Assembly: GCA_030427835.1 (NCBI GenBank)
Contig: JAUICN010000004.1
Location: forward strand, 241,413-305,412
Length of the DNA: 64,000 bases
DNA from: Polyangia bacterium
GTDB taxonomy: Bacteria; Myxococcota_A; Polyangia; Polyangiales; JAUICN01
Direction of reading: 5' to 3'
In this document: piece by piece, positions 18,312 to 27,785 of the stretch
How the letters are laid out: every line of letters starts with the position of its first letter
How positions within the stretch are numbered: position 1 is the first letter of the stretch
The notes under the pieces: model-generated
Database searches by the model: none
What the model was told of the DNA's origin: nothing
Seen by the model: the letters and a program-made list of their open reading frames with translations, nothing else
Made by a program: the position numbers and the translations under genes

Positions 18312-19661
18312 ATGCTTTACAGGGGTCGGTTTGTTGGGAGGGCTGGGCGTGCCGTCTGTGGCGTGCTGGGGCTTTTCGTGGCCATGGCGGGGGGGTGCAG
18401 CCTTTCGAATCCAGGGCCCAGTGCACCGTCCGCCACGTTGAACTTTCCAACATTGCTGGCGCTCACGGATGCTAGCGGTGGCGCACCTTCTCACCTTGTG
18501 GTGGCCAGTTCCAACTTCGATCTCCGTTACCGAAATGGTTCGGTGCTTTCCCTGGATCTGAACCGGCTTTCCCAGGTCCTTCCTGACGATTGCGAGGCGT
18601 GCCAGGTTTCGGCAGTTGAGGTGCTCGCCACCGGCGGAGAAGTCCGTATCGGTTCCCACGTTTCTGCCATGGAAATCGATGTGCAGCGTGGCGCTCTCTA
18701 CTTGGCGGTCCGCAGCGACGCGGATATCACACGAATCCAGCTGGACCAGGCCTCCGGCGCCCTGTCCTGTGCATCGGCGGGAGCCTCGGCCTGCAGCGGG
18801 TCAGGGACCGGAAGTGACAAATCCCTCGCCGGCACGCGCGGGGTTTCCCTTCCTACCGATCCTGTGGCCATGGCCATCGCAGAACTGTCTTCCTTTGGGT
18901 CCACCCACCAGGGAAGGTACCTGTTTTTGGCCCATCGCGGCGGAGCGGTCAGTCTTTGGCTCGAGTCCACCAACGGGGATTCCCTGGAGTTGCTCGACGT
19001 GCTCAGCGGGTTGGTCATCAACCTATCATCCCTTGCCGCCCATCCCAGCACCCATGTCCTATGGGCACCCAGCAGTGTCACTTCCCTTGTGGAACAAATC
19101 GGAGTGTCGCTCGACGGCGACAGTGGTGAGCCTGACAGTGCAACGCTTGTTCATGCGGGCCGGGTACGTGTGGACGTCAACGGGACGGCAAGCAATCTGC
19201 GGGCGGTCTCTTTCTTCGATGCGGGGCAGGGGGATCAGGTAGCCCTGCTGTCCCGTTCACCGGATCTGCTGCTCACCTCGGCCGCCACCACCACCGATAC
19301 CTTGCTCGCCCTCGGTGGCGTCGCGTCCCTGGGTGCGGGGCCCTCCCGCATGCGCGTGGCGGAACTGGGCGGTCGCACCATGTTGTTCGTCACCAGTTTC
19401 GACGCCAAGGAGCTCCAGATATTTGACGCCGCGACGGGCACTCAACTCGCTGTGGTAGACGGCCTTGGCGGTCCTTTCGATGTGGTCGTCGACGCCCCAC
19501 GGCAGAGGGCCTACGTGGCTGATTTTCTTACCTCCACCGTGCGAGTGATTTCCCTGGCCCCGTGGCTGCAGTGTCTTTCGGGCTCCGGCGGCGGCGCCGA
19601 ATGTATCCCCACCTACCTGGGTCAGGTGGGTGAACCCCGCACCTCGAGTGAGCTGTTGTAA
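18312..19661 (+). CDS. propeller-like lipoprotein
   Basis: 449-residue predicted lipoprotein. From the ATG at 18312 the N-terminus is Arg-rich (LYRGRFVGRAGRAVCG), then hydrophobic, ending in a lipobox MAGGC-S near residue 30. The rest is Ser/Gly/Asp-rich with repeated short blocks such as DVQRGALYLAVRSDADITRIQLD and DAPRQRAYVADFLTSTVRVIS, the pattern of YVTN/NHL-type beta-propellers. Function unknown; a periplasmic or outer-membrane recognition role is likely. Its stop shares one base with the start of the next lipoprotein, so the two are coupled. A longer ORF start at 18240 overlaps the REP motif and is less likely. Confidence 0.7.
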   Translation: MLYRGRFVGRAGRAVCGVLGLFVAMAGGCSLSNPGPSAPSATLNFPTLLALTDASGGAPSHLVVASSNFDLRYRNGSVLSLDLNRLSQVLPDDCEACQVSAVEVLATGGEVRIGSHVSAMEIDVQRGALYLAVRSDADITRIQLDQASGALSCASAGASACSGSGTGSDKSLAGTRGVSLPTDPVAMAIAELSSFGSTHQGRYLFLAHRGGAVSLWLESTNGDSLELLDVLSGLVINLSSLAAHPSTHVLWAPSSVTSLVEQIGVSLDGDSGEPDSATLVHAGRVRVDVNGTASNLRAVSFFDAGQGDQVALLSRSPDLLLTSAATTTDTLLALGGVASLGAGPSRMRVAELGGRTMLFVTSFDAKELQIFDAATGTQLAVVDGLGGPFDVVVDAPRQRAYVADFLTSTVRVISLAPWLQCLSGSGGGAECIPTYLGQVGEPRTSSELL

Positions 19662-22096
19662 TGAAACCATGTCTTCGTCTCTTTTGGCCCAGGCACCCGG
19701 GCATGACCCCGCGCTGCACGTGTTCACCGGCGGCGTTCGTGGCCCTTTTACTCGCCACAGCGTGGGCCGGGTGCTCGGCCAGTTCCACGGGGATCACGGC
19801 ACTTAGCCTCGTGCGCCCCACGGGGGTCTCCTTTGTGTGTTTCGATATGATCGAAGGGGCGGCACGTGATCTTCAGGGCTGTGCGGACGAAAAGGGAAAC
19901 CAAGAACTGGTGGCCCTGGTGCTGGAAACCTCCACCGGGCAGCTTGGGCAGGTGAACCTGACCACCAATCGTATCCTGGATACCGACCAGCGTATCCCTG
20001 GGTTTACCTTCAAGGATGTGGGTGCCGACCCTGTGGTCGCCCATGTGCCACCCCTGTCGCCTAGGTTCGTCTACGTGGCCACCCGTGCCAATCCGAGTGT
20101 GCTCGCCGTTCCACTCAACGGGTTTCACCCGGAGCTGGATCCCGGAGACGCCCTGGAACAAACCGTACCGTTGCCGGGTGCGCCCGTAGATATGGTACTG
20201 GCCTCCGACGGGGCCGCCCTATGGGTCACCCTGGGAACCCTGGGCCAGTTGGCTCGCATTCCCTTGAACGCCGACGGCACCCTGGGCGCGGTACAGACGC
20301 TTTCCCTTTCCGCCTCCACGGCCACCCCATCAGACGCTTCCCCTGAAAACACCTACTGCAAGTCCTGCACCCTGGAGCAATTCACCTGCTCCAGGTGGTC
20401 CGACCTTCGCCCCGTGGACTCCAACGGAGATCCCAAAGCCATGGCCGCCCGTGACCCTGTGAACCTGGGGGTTGCGGCAACGCCCGGGGCCATCGCAACC
20501 GCTCCAGACTCCAACACAGTTTGGATCGCCGATACCCAGCTGCCCATCGTGCACGTCATCGATGGCGACTCGTTTACGGAAACCGCCCAGCTGAATCCGG
20601 GCGTGCCCCTATGGGATCTTGTGGCCTCTCCCGAGGTGCCTGAAACCACCACCGATCAGGCCGCCGACCCCCAAACCACCAGGGTCCGTTTTCTTTACGG
20701 CATCAGTGCCACGGACCGGACCGTGCTTGCCATGGATGCCTCCGACGGATCCGTGCAGCCCGTACGCTACCTTCCGGGAAGGCCCCAGGACAGGATGTCC
20801 CCGGTGGCCGCCACGGGCCTCTCCATGATTCTTCCCGGGTTTGATGTCGCCGATGTCTGCGATCCAACGGATACCGAGCGGGTCGGGGAGGCCGCATCCG
20901 GTCGATTGCGAGGTGCGTTCCTTACGGTGGCTACCCTGGGCGGGGTGGTTCATTTCGTGGACGTGTACGACCAGGATGCCACCTGCCGCGGCGGAGACAT
21001 CATGTGTGTGGACGATCCCGCAACCGGCGTGTCCGATCTGTTCATCCAGCGGCATCGGCCTCGCATTTCCAGTTCCGTGGTGTCCGTGGCGTTGCAACGC
21101 AATCCGGCGGTCAGCATCAATGGAGCTTCATCCACCTACACCATCGACGGCACCACTCCATCGGTCCTGGCGCCTTCCCTATCGCCCCTTCCGGCCGTGG
21201 GTGAAATGCCCTGTCCCGAGCGCATGGACACCATGTTCCCCTCCGAAGGGGATCCCATGATCTGTGCGTTTGCGGACCCCTGGGATGGCACCACCCAGGC
21301 CTGGTTTGCAACCTATGAGGGGACCCTGCCCAGCTCCAACAGTGCCCTGGGCCAACTCGAAAACGGGGCAGATGGCCCAGCGCTTACCCTATCCCAAAAT
21401 CTGTTTTGCAACGTCGGGGTTCTCGGTCGCGAAAACGTGGACGGGCTCACGGGGCCGGAGTCGGGATATGCGGGCGACCTGTTGGTTGTCACCTCAGAGC
21501 TGGATTTTGATGCGGGCACCGCCTGCGAGGAACGGTTTTTGGATAGGGATGGAAACCTGAAGTTGATCGATATTCCCATTGTGCGTTCCGAATCCCAGCG
21601 ACTTCTATTGGCGCAATCGGCCCGTTCGGGGGTCTCCTTCGCCGATGTGCTCGGCTGTTTCAACGGGCGGATATCCTTTGAGGTGCGCTCCCAGGGGGCC
21701 TACACCGTGGTGGGCTCCGCAAGCGGGTTCGTGCATCGGGTTTCCAAGGATGCCCAGGGCCTGTGCATCGTGAACGAAAACGATGGCGTCACCGGGGATA
21801 GCCGTGCGCGCCACGGCCAGGTGCTGGACAACGGGCTCATTCGGTTTCAGCTGGCCCAGCCCCAACCCGTGGACGAAAACGGCGACGTCTTTGAGTACCC
21901 CACCCGCGAGGAAGAGGTTGAGCTGTCCTTTGCGGTGGTGGGGTTTCCCTCCAAGCTGCGCATAGATACCGGGAACCTGCCCGTTGCGGTGGAGTACAAC
22001 AGGGGGGATGGTCGCATGTACGCGGTGGACGAATCCGCCGGGGCTCTCCATCGCATCTCAACCGAGGCCGTCTCCATTGTCCGCACGTTCAGGTAA
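19661..22096 (+). CDS. large propeller-like lipoprotein
   Basis: 811-residue predicted lipoprotein with signal peptide and lipobox (LLLATAWAGC-S, Cys about residue 38). Repeats such as SPRFVYVATRANPSVLAVPLNG, ASDGAALWVTLGTLGQLARIPLN, APDSNTVWIADTQLPIVHVID and NRGDGRMYAVDESAGALHRIS indicate an extended propeller. A Cys pair (YCKSCTLEQFTCSRW) and other Cys suggest disulfides in the periplasm or at the cell surface. Stop/start overlap with the previous lipoprotein; together they may form one surface complex. No enzyme motif seen. Confidence 0.75.
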   Translation: MKPCLRLFWPRHPGMTPRCTCSPAAFVALLLATAWAGCSASSTGITALSLVRPTGVSFVCFDMIEGAARDLQGCADEKGNQELVALVLETSTGQLGQVNLTTNRILDTDQRIPGFTFKDVGADPVVAHVPPLSPRFVYVATRANPSVLAVPLNGFHPELDPGDALEQTVPLPGAPVDMVLASDGAALWVTLGTLGQLARIPLNADGTLGAVQTLSLSASTATPSDASPENTYCKSCTLEQFTCSRWSDLRPVDSNGDPKAMAARDPVNLGVAATPGAIATAPDSNTVWIADTQLPIVHVIDGDSFTETAQLNPGVPLWDLVASPEVPETTTDQAADPQTTRVRFLYGISATDRTVLAMDASDGSVQPVRYLPGRPQDRMSPVAATGLSMILPGFDVADVCDPTDTERVGEAASGRLRGAFLTVATLGGVVHFVDVYDQDATCRGGDIMCVDDPATGVSDLFIQRHRPRISSSVVSVALQRNPAVSINGASSTYTIDGTTPSVLAPSLSPLPAVGEMPCPERMDTMFPSEGDPMICAFADPWDGTTQAWFATYEGTLPSSNSALGQLENGADGPALTLSQNLFCNVGVLGRENVDGLTGPESGYAGDLLVVTSELDFDAGTACEERFLDRDGNLKLIDIPIVRSESQRLLLAQSARSGVSFADVLGCFNGRISFEVRSQGAYTVVGSASGFVHRVSKDAQGLCIVNENDGVTGDSRARHGQVLDNGLIRFQLAQPQPVDENGDVFEYPTREEEVELSFAVVGFPSKLRIDTGNLPVAVEYNRGDGRMYAVDESAGALHRISTEAVSIVRTFR

Positions 22097-24860
22097 GGGA
22101 AAAGCCAAGACGGGGCGCGACACACCCGTCATGCAACAATTTCTCCGCTGCAAGGCCGAGGTCCCCCACGCCATCCTGTTTTTTCGTCTCGGAGATTTCT
22201 ACGAGATGTTTTACGAGGATGCTCCCCTGGCCGCCGAAGTGCTTGGCCTGACGCTAACCTCACGCAACAAGTCCAGTGACGACCCCATCCCCATGGCGGG
22301 CATTCCCCACCATGCGGCTGCGGGGTACATCGCACGGCTGCTCTCGGCCGGTCACAGCGTGGCGGTGTGCGAGCAGATGGCGGATCCGTCCACCGTAAAA
22401 GGGGTCGTGCCCAGGGAGATCGTGCGGGTCATCACCCCGGGGTTGTGTCTCGAGCCCGACGCCCTGGAAGATCGAAAAAGTCACAACCTGGTCACGTTTT
22501 GTGCGCCCAGCGACAGTACGCCGGCGGACGGGCAACCATGCGAGCCCGGGAGCTGGGGGGTTGCCGTGTTGGATGCATCGGTGTCCGATCTCAGGGTCTC
22601 CACCCATCAGGGGCAAGCCGCGGTGGTGGCGGAGTTGATGCGTTCCGAGCCAAGGGAGATCCTTCTTCCCACGCCCACGGAGGGTGGGGCACCACCAATT
22701 GAACCGGGGGCCCTGCGTGCCCTGTTCCCAAACACGACCCTGACCCATTTGGATCAGGTGCTCTCCCATCCACGTCGATCTGATCTGCGCCAATCCCATC
22801 CACCCCAGTCCTGTCCACCCAGGGTGGGGGGGCCAGAACAGGAACTTCCTAAAGAAGTGAGTCAACTTCCTGCCGCCAGTCGTATCGCGGCCTCCCAGGT
22901 GCTGGCCTACGCGCGGCACCTCAATCCCCAGGGGCCCCTGCCATTTCAGCGGATCTCCCAGGGGGAAAGCCAATCCACACTTCAATTGGATGGCGCTTCG
23001 GTTCGAAACCTGGAGCTGGTAAGCACGCTCGATGGCAAACAGGAGGGGTCCCTGCTGCACCACATGGACCGCACCCGTACGGCCCTCGGTGCGCGATTGC
23101 TTCGTCGCCGTGTGCTTTCTCCACCCCTGGAGCGTTCCTGGTTGCAACAACGCTACGATCATGTCCAGCGTTGGGTGGATGCACCGGTAACTCGGGACAA
23201 TGTGCAAACGCGGCTCAAATCCGTGGCGGACATCGAGCGCCTGGTGACCCGCGCGGAACACGGTACCGCCACCCCCCGGGATCTCCACCAAATCCGCACC
23301 AGCCTACAATCGTGCATCGCCATCGAAGCGTGCATTGCCACAGACACAAGCATCGGCACAGACGCAAGCGTTGCATGGGAGTGCACACGGGCCGCCTTGC
23401 CCTCTTCACTCCTGGAGTTGTCCCAACGTTTGGATCGTACCCTTGCCGAAGATCCGGCACCCACGCCAGCCCAGGGGGCCATCATCGCCCAGGGCGCGGA
23501 CGCGGAACTGGATGACCTGCGCCAAACCGCGAGCGGTAGCAAAAACCAACTGTTGGAGTTGGAAAAGCGTGAACGCACCCAAACCGGAATCGACACCCTC
23601 AAAATCAAGTACACCCGGGTCTTTGGCTACTACATCGAGGTGACCCGTACCCACCTTTCCAAGGTCCCTGAGCACTACCGGCGCAAGCAAACCGTGGCTG
23701 GCGCAGAGCGCTACATCATCGACGAGCTGGACACGCTCCAGGAAAAAATCCTGACCGCAGATGATCGTGCCCAGGCAAGGGAAACGGAACTGGTGGAACA
23801 GTTGCTGGGGCACGTGGTGAACCGGGCAAACGATCTGCGCCGCTGGGCACAGGGGTTGGCGGAACTGGACCTGGACGTGGCCATGGCGAGCCTGGCCTCC
23901 GAACGGGGTTACGTACGCCCTGAACTCCACGGGGGGGTCGGGGTCCAGTTCAAACGTCTTCGGCATCCGGTGATTGAAGCCCACCTTCGCCACGGAACCT
24001 TTGTGCCCAATGACCTGTGCTTGGATGGGGATGCCCATCGCTTCATGCTCATCACCGGCCCCAACATGGCGGGAAAGTCCACGGTGATGCGACAGGTGGC
24101 CCTGGCCGTGGTCATGGCCCACGTGGGGGCTTTCGTGCCCGCGGCCAGTGCGCGCCTCGGGCACGTGGACCGCATCTTTACGCGCGTCGGTGCAAGCGAC
24201 AATCTACGGGAGGGCAAAAGCACCTTCATGGTAGAGATGACCGAAACCGCCGCCATCCTTCGCCATGCCACCGCACACTCCCTCGTGCTCCTGGACGAGA
24301 TCGGCCGTGGCACAGGAACCCTGGACGGCCTTTCCATTGCCTGGGCAGTGACCCGGCACATCCACGACCGGATTCAATGCCCCACCATGTTTGCGACCCA
24401 CTTCCACGAGCTGTGTGAGCTTTCCCACACCCTGGGCGGTCTTGAGAACTACCGCGTGGCCACCCGGCTGGACACCGCAGACGACAGCCAGGCCCGCATG
24501 GTGTTTCTTCATCATCTGGAGCCGGGTGCGTCGAGCCACAGCTACGGCCTGGAGGTGGCCCGCCTCGCCGGGCTTCCGGAAGCTGTCTTGCAGTCGGCCG
24601 CAAACCGTCTCGGGCAACTGGAACAGGCTTCCACGGGCAGTGGGTCCCAACAACTTCTCCCCTTGGGGGGGGCCACGGCCAAGGAATGTCCGGCTCCAAC
24701 CCGCGAGGTTCTTCCGCCGACTGTCCGGGATCTACTGGCGGAGCTGTCCACCCTGGACCCCAACCAACTCACCCCCCTACAGGCCCTGACCCGACTGGCG
24801 GAGTTCTCCCAGCGAGCGGCCATTGAATCTCTTGGCCCAGTGAAACGTCCACAGACTTGA
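22077..24860 (+). CDS. mutS: DNA mismatch repair protein MutS
   Basis: Mismatch-recognition ATPase, 927 residues. Visible: the N-terminal block TPVMQQFLRCKAEVP and FFRLGDFYEMFYEDA (mismatch-reading Phe-x-Glu equivalents), Walker A GPNMAGKSTVMRQ (about residue 660), the Walker B region LVLLDEIGRGTGTLDG and ATHFHEL. A TTG start at 22077 is proposed: it restores residues before TPVMQQ, has GAGG nine bases upstream and overlaps the lipoprotein by 20 nt. The first in-frame ATG at 22131 would delete this part. Two low-complexity inserts with 15- and 18-bp duplications lie in connector regions (about residues 230-265 and 415-440). Confidence 0.95.
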   Translation: MSARSGKGKAKTGRDTPVMQQFLRCKAEVPHAILFFRLGDFYEMFYEDAPLAAEVLGLTLTSRNKSSDDPIPMAGIPHHAAAGYIARLLSAGHSVAVCEQMADPSTVKGVVPREIVRVITPGLCLEPDALEDRKSHNLVTFCAPSDSTPADGQPCEPGSWGVAVLDASVSDLRVSTHQGQAAVVAELMRSEPREILLPTPTEGGAPPIEPGALRALFPNTTLTHLDQVLSHPRRSDLRQSHPPQSCPPRVGGPEQELPKEVSQLPAASRIAASQVLAYARHLNPQGPLPFQRISQGESQSTLQLDGASVRNLELVSTLDGKQEGSLLHHMDRTRTALGARLLRRRVLSPPLERSWLQQRYDHVQRWVDAPVTRDNVQTRLKSVADIERLVTRAEHGTATPRDLHQIRTSLQSCIAIEACIATDTSIGTDASVAWECTRAALPSSLLELSQRLDRTLAEDPAPTPAQGAIIAQGADAELDDLRQTASGSKNQLLELEKRERTQTGIDTLKIKYTRVFGYYIEVTRTHLSKVPEHYRRKQTVAGAERYIIDELDTLQEKILTADDRAQARETELVEQLLGHVVNRANDLRRWAQGLAELDLDVAMASLASERGYVRPELHGGVGVQFKRLRHPVIEAHLRHGTFVPNDLCLDGDAHRFMLITGPNMAGKSTVMRQVALAVVMAHVGAFVPAASARLGHVDRIFTRVGASDNLREGKSTFMVEMTETAAILRHATAHSLVLLDEIGRGTGTLDGLSIAWAVTRHIHDRIQCPTMFATHFHELCELSHTLGGLENYRVATRLDTADDSQARMVFLHHLEPGASSHSYGLEVARLAGLPEAVLQSAANRLGQLEQASTGSGSQQLLPLGGATAKECPAPTREVLPPTVRDLLAELSTLDPNQLTPLQALTRLAEFSQRAAIESLGPVKRPQT
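22791..22820 (+). repeat. 15-bp tandem duplication in mutS
   Basis: caatcccatccaccc and cagtcctgtccaccc are adjacent (12 of 15 matching), in a linker not conserved in MutS. Confidence 0.5.
23334..23369 (+). repeat. 18-bp tandem duplication in mutS
   Basis: attgccacagacacaagc followed by atcggcacagacgcaagc, giving IATDTSIGTDAS in an insertion within the lever/clamp region. Confidence 0.65.
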
Positions 24861-24909
24861 CTCCCGGTCCCAGATCGGGCTGAACTTCACGTAGAGGAAC
24901 GAACAAACG

Positions 24910-25521
24910 ATGAACATCCCTGTAATTCACAACCCCGTACACACGCGATTCGTAAACCTAACTGTGCTTGCAGCAGTGGCGGTCACAGCCTCCGCCTGCG
25001 CCTGGGGAAGCGCCAGTGTCGTACGCCGTGACCAATACGGTGGAACCCTCTCCCTTCGAGGCCACCAGGGTGCCGCCATGGAGGATGCCCACGGCATGAT
25101 GGCCAGCCATTGCCAGGGGCCCTACACCGTGATCTCAGAAGAACAGGTGGTTGTGGGCCAGCAGACCCAAACCGGAAGTGATTCCAACTACGACAACGAC
25201 GAAACGGGTACGGCCGGATCCCAAAACAGCACCACAACCACGACCACCTCCAACGTCACCGAATACCACGTGACCTACCAATGCGGTGGTAACGGTGCCC
25301 AGCCAGCGCCTTCCACCAGCGGTGGGCAACAGCCCGTCGCGGAACCCACGGTGGTTCCCCTGGAGCCCCAACCCAACGACCCCGCCATTGCCAATGGTCC
25401 GGTTCCCACTGCGGATCCTGTGGAACAAACCCAATCCCCTTCCTCAAACAACAGCCAACCCGCCCAGCCGGTAAGCAACGAAGTGGTTCTAGAAGCCACG
25501 GGATCCGTGCAGACGCAATAG
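24910..25521 (+). CDS. hypothetical lipoprotein, 203 aa
   Basis: Signal peptide with lipobox VTASAC-A (Cys about residue 30), then a short folded region with YGGTLSLRGHQGAAMEDAHGMM, EEQVVVGQQT and TEYHVTYQCGG, and a Pro/Gln/Asn-rich disordered C-terminal half. A Thr run (STTTTTTS) interrupts the folded part. There is a good SD-like AGAGGAAC 9-12 bases upstream of the ATG. I do not recognise the family. Stands alone between mutS and hisC, so it is probably a monocistron or the first gene of the hisC cluster. Confidence 0.7.
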   Translation: MNIPVIHNPVHTRFVNLTVLAAVAVTASACAWGSASVVRRDQYGGTLSLRGHQGAAMEDAHGMMASHCQGPYTVISEEQVVVGQQTQTGSDSNYDNDETGTAGSQNSTTTTTTSNVTEYHVTYQCGGNGAQPAPSTSGGQQPVAEPTVVPLEPQPNDPAIANGPVPTADPVEQTQSPSSNNSQPAQPVSNEVVLEATGSVQTQ

Positions 25522-25587
25522 GGTCGTCGAACACCCAGGCATCCTGTGGCCTGCCGAAATCCTGGTAGTTCGTGCTAGGCCATCACC

Positions 25588-26682
25588 ATGAACCCGTGGA
25601 TCCCCGAACACGTCTCCCAACTGCATCCCTATGTGCCCGGGAAAAGTGAGGCGGACATGGCCCGTGAACGGGGACTGACCCGCGTCGTCAAACTGGCCTC
25701 CAACGAAAACCCCATGGGGCCGTCCCCCAGGGTGACCGAAATGTTGCGATCCTGTGACGGGTCCCTGCATCGCTATCCGGATGCCTCGGGCCTGGACCTT
25801 CGGGAAAAACTTTCCGAGCATCACGGGGTCGCCGTGGATCAGATCTGCCTGGGCAACGGATCCAACGAGCTCATTGACCTAGCCTGCCGCACCTTCGTGG
25901 ATCCCACCGTGCACGCCGTGTACCCCGATCCTTCCTTCGTTTGCTACGGCATGGGCCTGGCCGCCCAGAACATTCCCCGCACGTCGGTGCCGCTCACTGC
26001 GGACCTGGAATACGACGTGGAAGCCCTGCTTGGGGCGATTCGGCCAGACACGCGATTGCTCTTTGTGGCCAATCCAAACAACCCCACTGGAACCCACATC
26101 CCAGGCCGTGGTCTCAGGCAGCTTCTTGAACAGGCACCTCCCCAGGTGCTCGTGGTGGTGGACGAGGCCTACCTGGAATATGCCACCGCCCCGGAGTACC
26201 AATCGGCTCTGGAAATGCAGGGCCTACGGGAACGCTGGATGGTGTTGCGAACCTTTTCCAAGGCCCACGGGTTGGCCGCTCTCCGCGTGGGCTACGCCAT
26301 GGGCCCCGCCCAGGAGGTGGCCCAGTTTCACCGAACCCGGCCGCCCTTCAACACCAATACCCTGGGCCAGGCGGCGGCCCTTGTTTCCCTCGATGACCTC
26401 GCACACATCCACCGTGCCGTGGAACTCAATACCCGGGAGCGCCTTCGGGTTGCCCAGGAAGTACAAGCCCAGATGGGATGGAGAATCTTCCCCAGCCAGG
26501 CCAATTTTTTGTGCATTGAAACCCAGGAGCCATCGGCTAACGTCTTTGATCGATTGGCCAATCGAGGAATTACGGTCCGACCCATGCCCGCGCCCATTTC
26601 ACAGTGCGTGCGAATTACGATAGGGTTGCCCGAAGAAAACGACGTGCTGCTCCAGGCACTCAGACAGGAATATCACCAGTGA
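25588..26682 (+). CDS. hisC: histidinol-phosphate/aromatic aminotransferase (HisC family)
   Basis: Fold-type I PLP aminotransferase, 364 residues. Visible: KLASNENPMGPSP, ANPNNPTGT, VDEAYLEY, and the PLP lysine in RTFSKAHGLAALRVGY. No other his gene is here; it heads a cluster with aroA, cmk and rpsA. In related gene orders (aminotransferase-tyrA/pheA-aroA-cmk-rpsA) such a HisC paralogue often works on aromatic amino acids, so a phenylalanine/tyrosine role is as likely as histidine synthesis. The stop overlaps the next start as GTGA. Confidence 0.92.
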   Translation: MNPWIPEHVSQLHPYVPGKSEADMARERGLTRVVKLASNENPMGPSPRVTEMLRSCDGSLHRYPDASGLDLREKLSEHHGVAVDQICLGNGSNELIDLACRTFVDPTVHAVYPDPSFVCYGMGLAAQNIPRTSVPLTADLEYDVEALLGAIRPDTRLLFVANPNNPTGTHIPGRGLRQLLEQAPPQVLVVVDEAYLEYATAPEYQSALEMQGLRERWMVLRTFSKAHGLAALRVGYAMGPAQEVAQFHRTRPPFNTNTLGQAAALVSLDDLAHIHRAVELNTRERLRVAQEVQAQMGWRIFPSQANFLCIETQEPSANVFDRLANRGITVRPMPAPISQCVRITIGLPEENDVLLQALRQEYHQ

Positions 26683-27779
26683 CTCCAAAACCCGCTTCTC
26701 TTCCTTCCCCCCCCTACGGCGATTCCATGGGGAGAACCTCCTTTGGATGGGTTGCGGCCGTTCTCCCTCTCCTAGCCCTATGCATGGCTGCGGCCTGTGG
26801 CGGCCGGGCTCCCAAGCCCAACACCGCAGAGGATGTGGCGGCCAACCCTGGGGCGGTACCTGCCAGTGCCTTCGTTCAGGCAGATGCGTTCATGACCTTC
26901 CGCGTGGATCTTGGCCGCTTGCTCCAGGCTCCCCTGCTGCAGCCCCTACTTGAACAACCCATGCAAGAAGCCGAGGCCCAGGACCCGGAACTCGTTGCAA
27001 CGATGAACAAGGTGGAAGCCGTTCATGTCCTGCTATCAGAGCAGGATCCAAAGCTCGTGGTGGTCATCGATACCCACATGACCCGTGAAGACGCCGAGAT
27101 CCTGAGCGCTCACGCGGCGCAAGAACAGCAGAAGTCCATCGAGCGCACCGAACGGACAGGGTACGAGGTGTGGCGCGTCGACAGCGATTCGGTGGCATTG
27201 TGGTTTCCCGCAAGCGGGCGGTGGGTGGTCACCGACGAACTGGAACCCCTGGAACCGGTCCTTCAGCGAACGTCCCGCCAATGGGTGCAGGCTGGCAAGG
27301 ACGCGGGAGCTCTCGGATCCTGGGGCGATGGCATCGTTTCGGTCCGTGCACGTCAGAGCGAAGTGGCCCTCCGAGAGATGGGCTCCGCCCGCAGCACGGC
27401 CGAACACGTGGCCCGTGCCACCCTGGACCTGGACCTGTTTGAGAACCTGGACCTCCGTATCCACTCCGAGTGGCTCGACGCCGACCAGCTGAGCAAACAC
27501 GAACAGATGGCCCGTGGCTTGCTTGCCCGTGCCAAGGGGGAGCTTGCGGTACAAGCCATGGGCCTGGGCCCCGTGCTGGACGCCATTCAGTTGCGTCGCG
27601 ACGGCCTGAACTTCGATGTCCTTCTCCAACTGGATAGCGAGGCCTCAAGTAAGTTGGTGCAGCAGCTTTCCGCCCTGGTGGGAGCCGCGGTCTCCAACAC
27701 GTTGAAGGGGTTTAGCGACATCCACGTGGAAACTGAAACCAAGGCCCCACTGGAAAGCAACCCCGCCCAGGGCAAGTAG
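26679..27779 (+). CDS. predicted lipoprotein inserted between hisC and aroA
   Basis: 366 residues. The GTG at 26679 overlaps the hisC stop (GTGA) and has AGGA nine bases upstream; the ATG at 26727 is a shorter alternative. A hydrophobic signal (FGWVAAVLPLLALCMAAAC-G) ends in a lipobox. The mature part has repeated amphipathic segments (FRVDLGRLLQAPLLQPLLEQ, VEAVHVLLSEQDPKLVVVIDT) and ends in a charged tail. This type is seen as unannotated lipoproteins in delta-type bacteria; no enzyme motif is seen. Its place inside an aromatic-biosynthesis cluster is unusual. Confidence 0.75.
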   Translation: MTPKPASLPSPPYGDSMGRTSFGWVAAVLPLLALCMAAACGGRAPKPNTAEDVAANPGAVPASAFVQADAFMTFRVDLGRLLQAPLLQPLLEQPMQEAEAQDPELVATMNKVEAVHVLLSEQDPKLVVVIDTHMTREDAEILSAHAAQEQQKSIERTERTGYEVWRVDSDSVALWFPASGRWVVTDELEPLEPVLQRTSRQWVQAGKDAGALGSWGDGIVSVRARQSEVALREMGSARSTAEHVARATLDLDLFENLDLRIHSEWLDADQLSKHEQMARGLLARAKGELAVQAMGLGPVLDAIQLRRDGLNFDVLLQLDSEASSKLVQQLSALVGAAVSNTLKGFSDIHVETETKAPLESNPAQGK

Positions 27780-27785
27780 CGTTCT

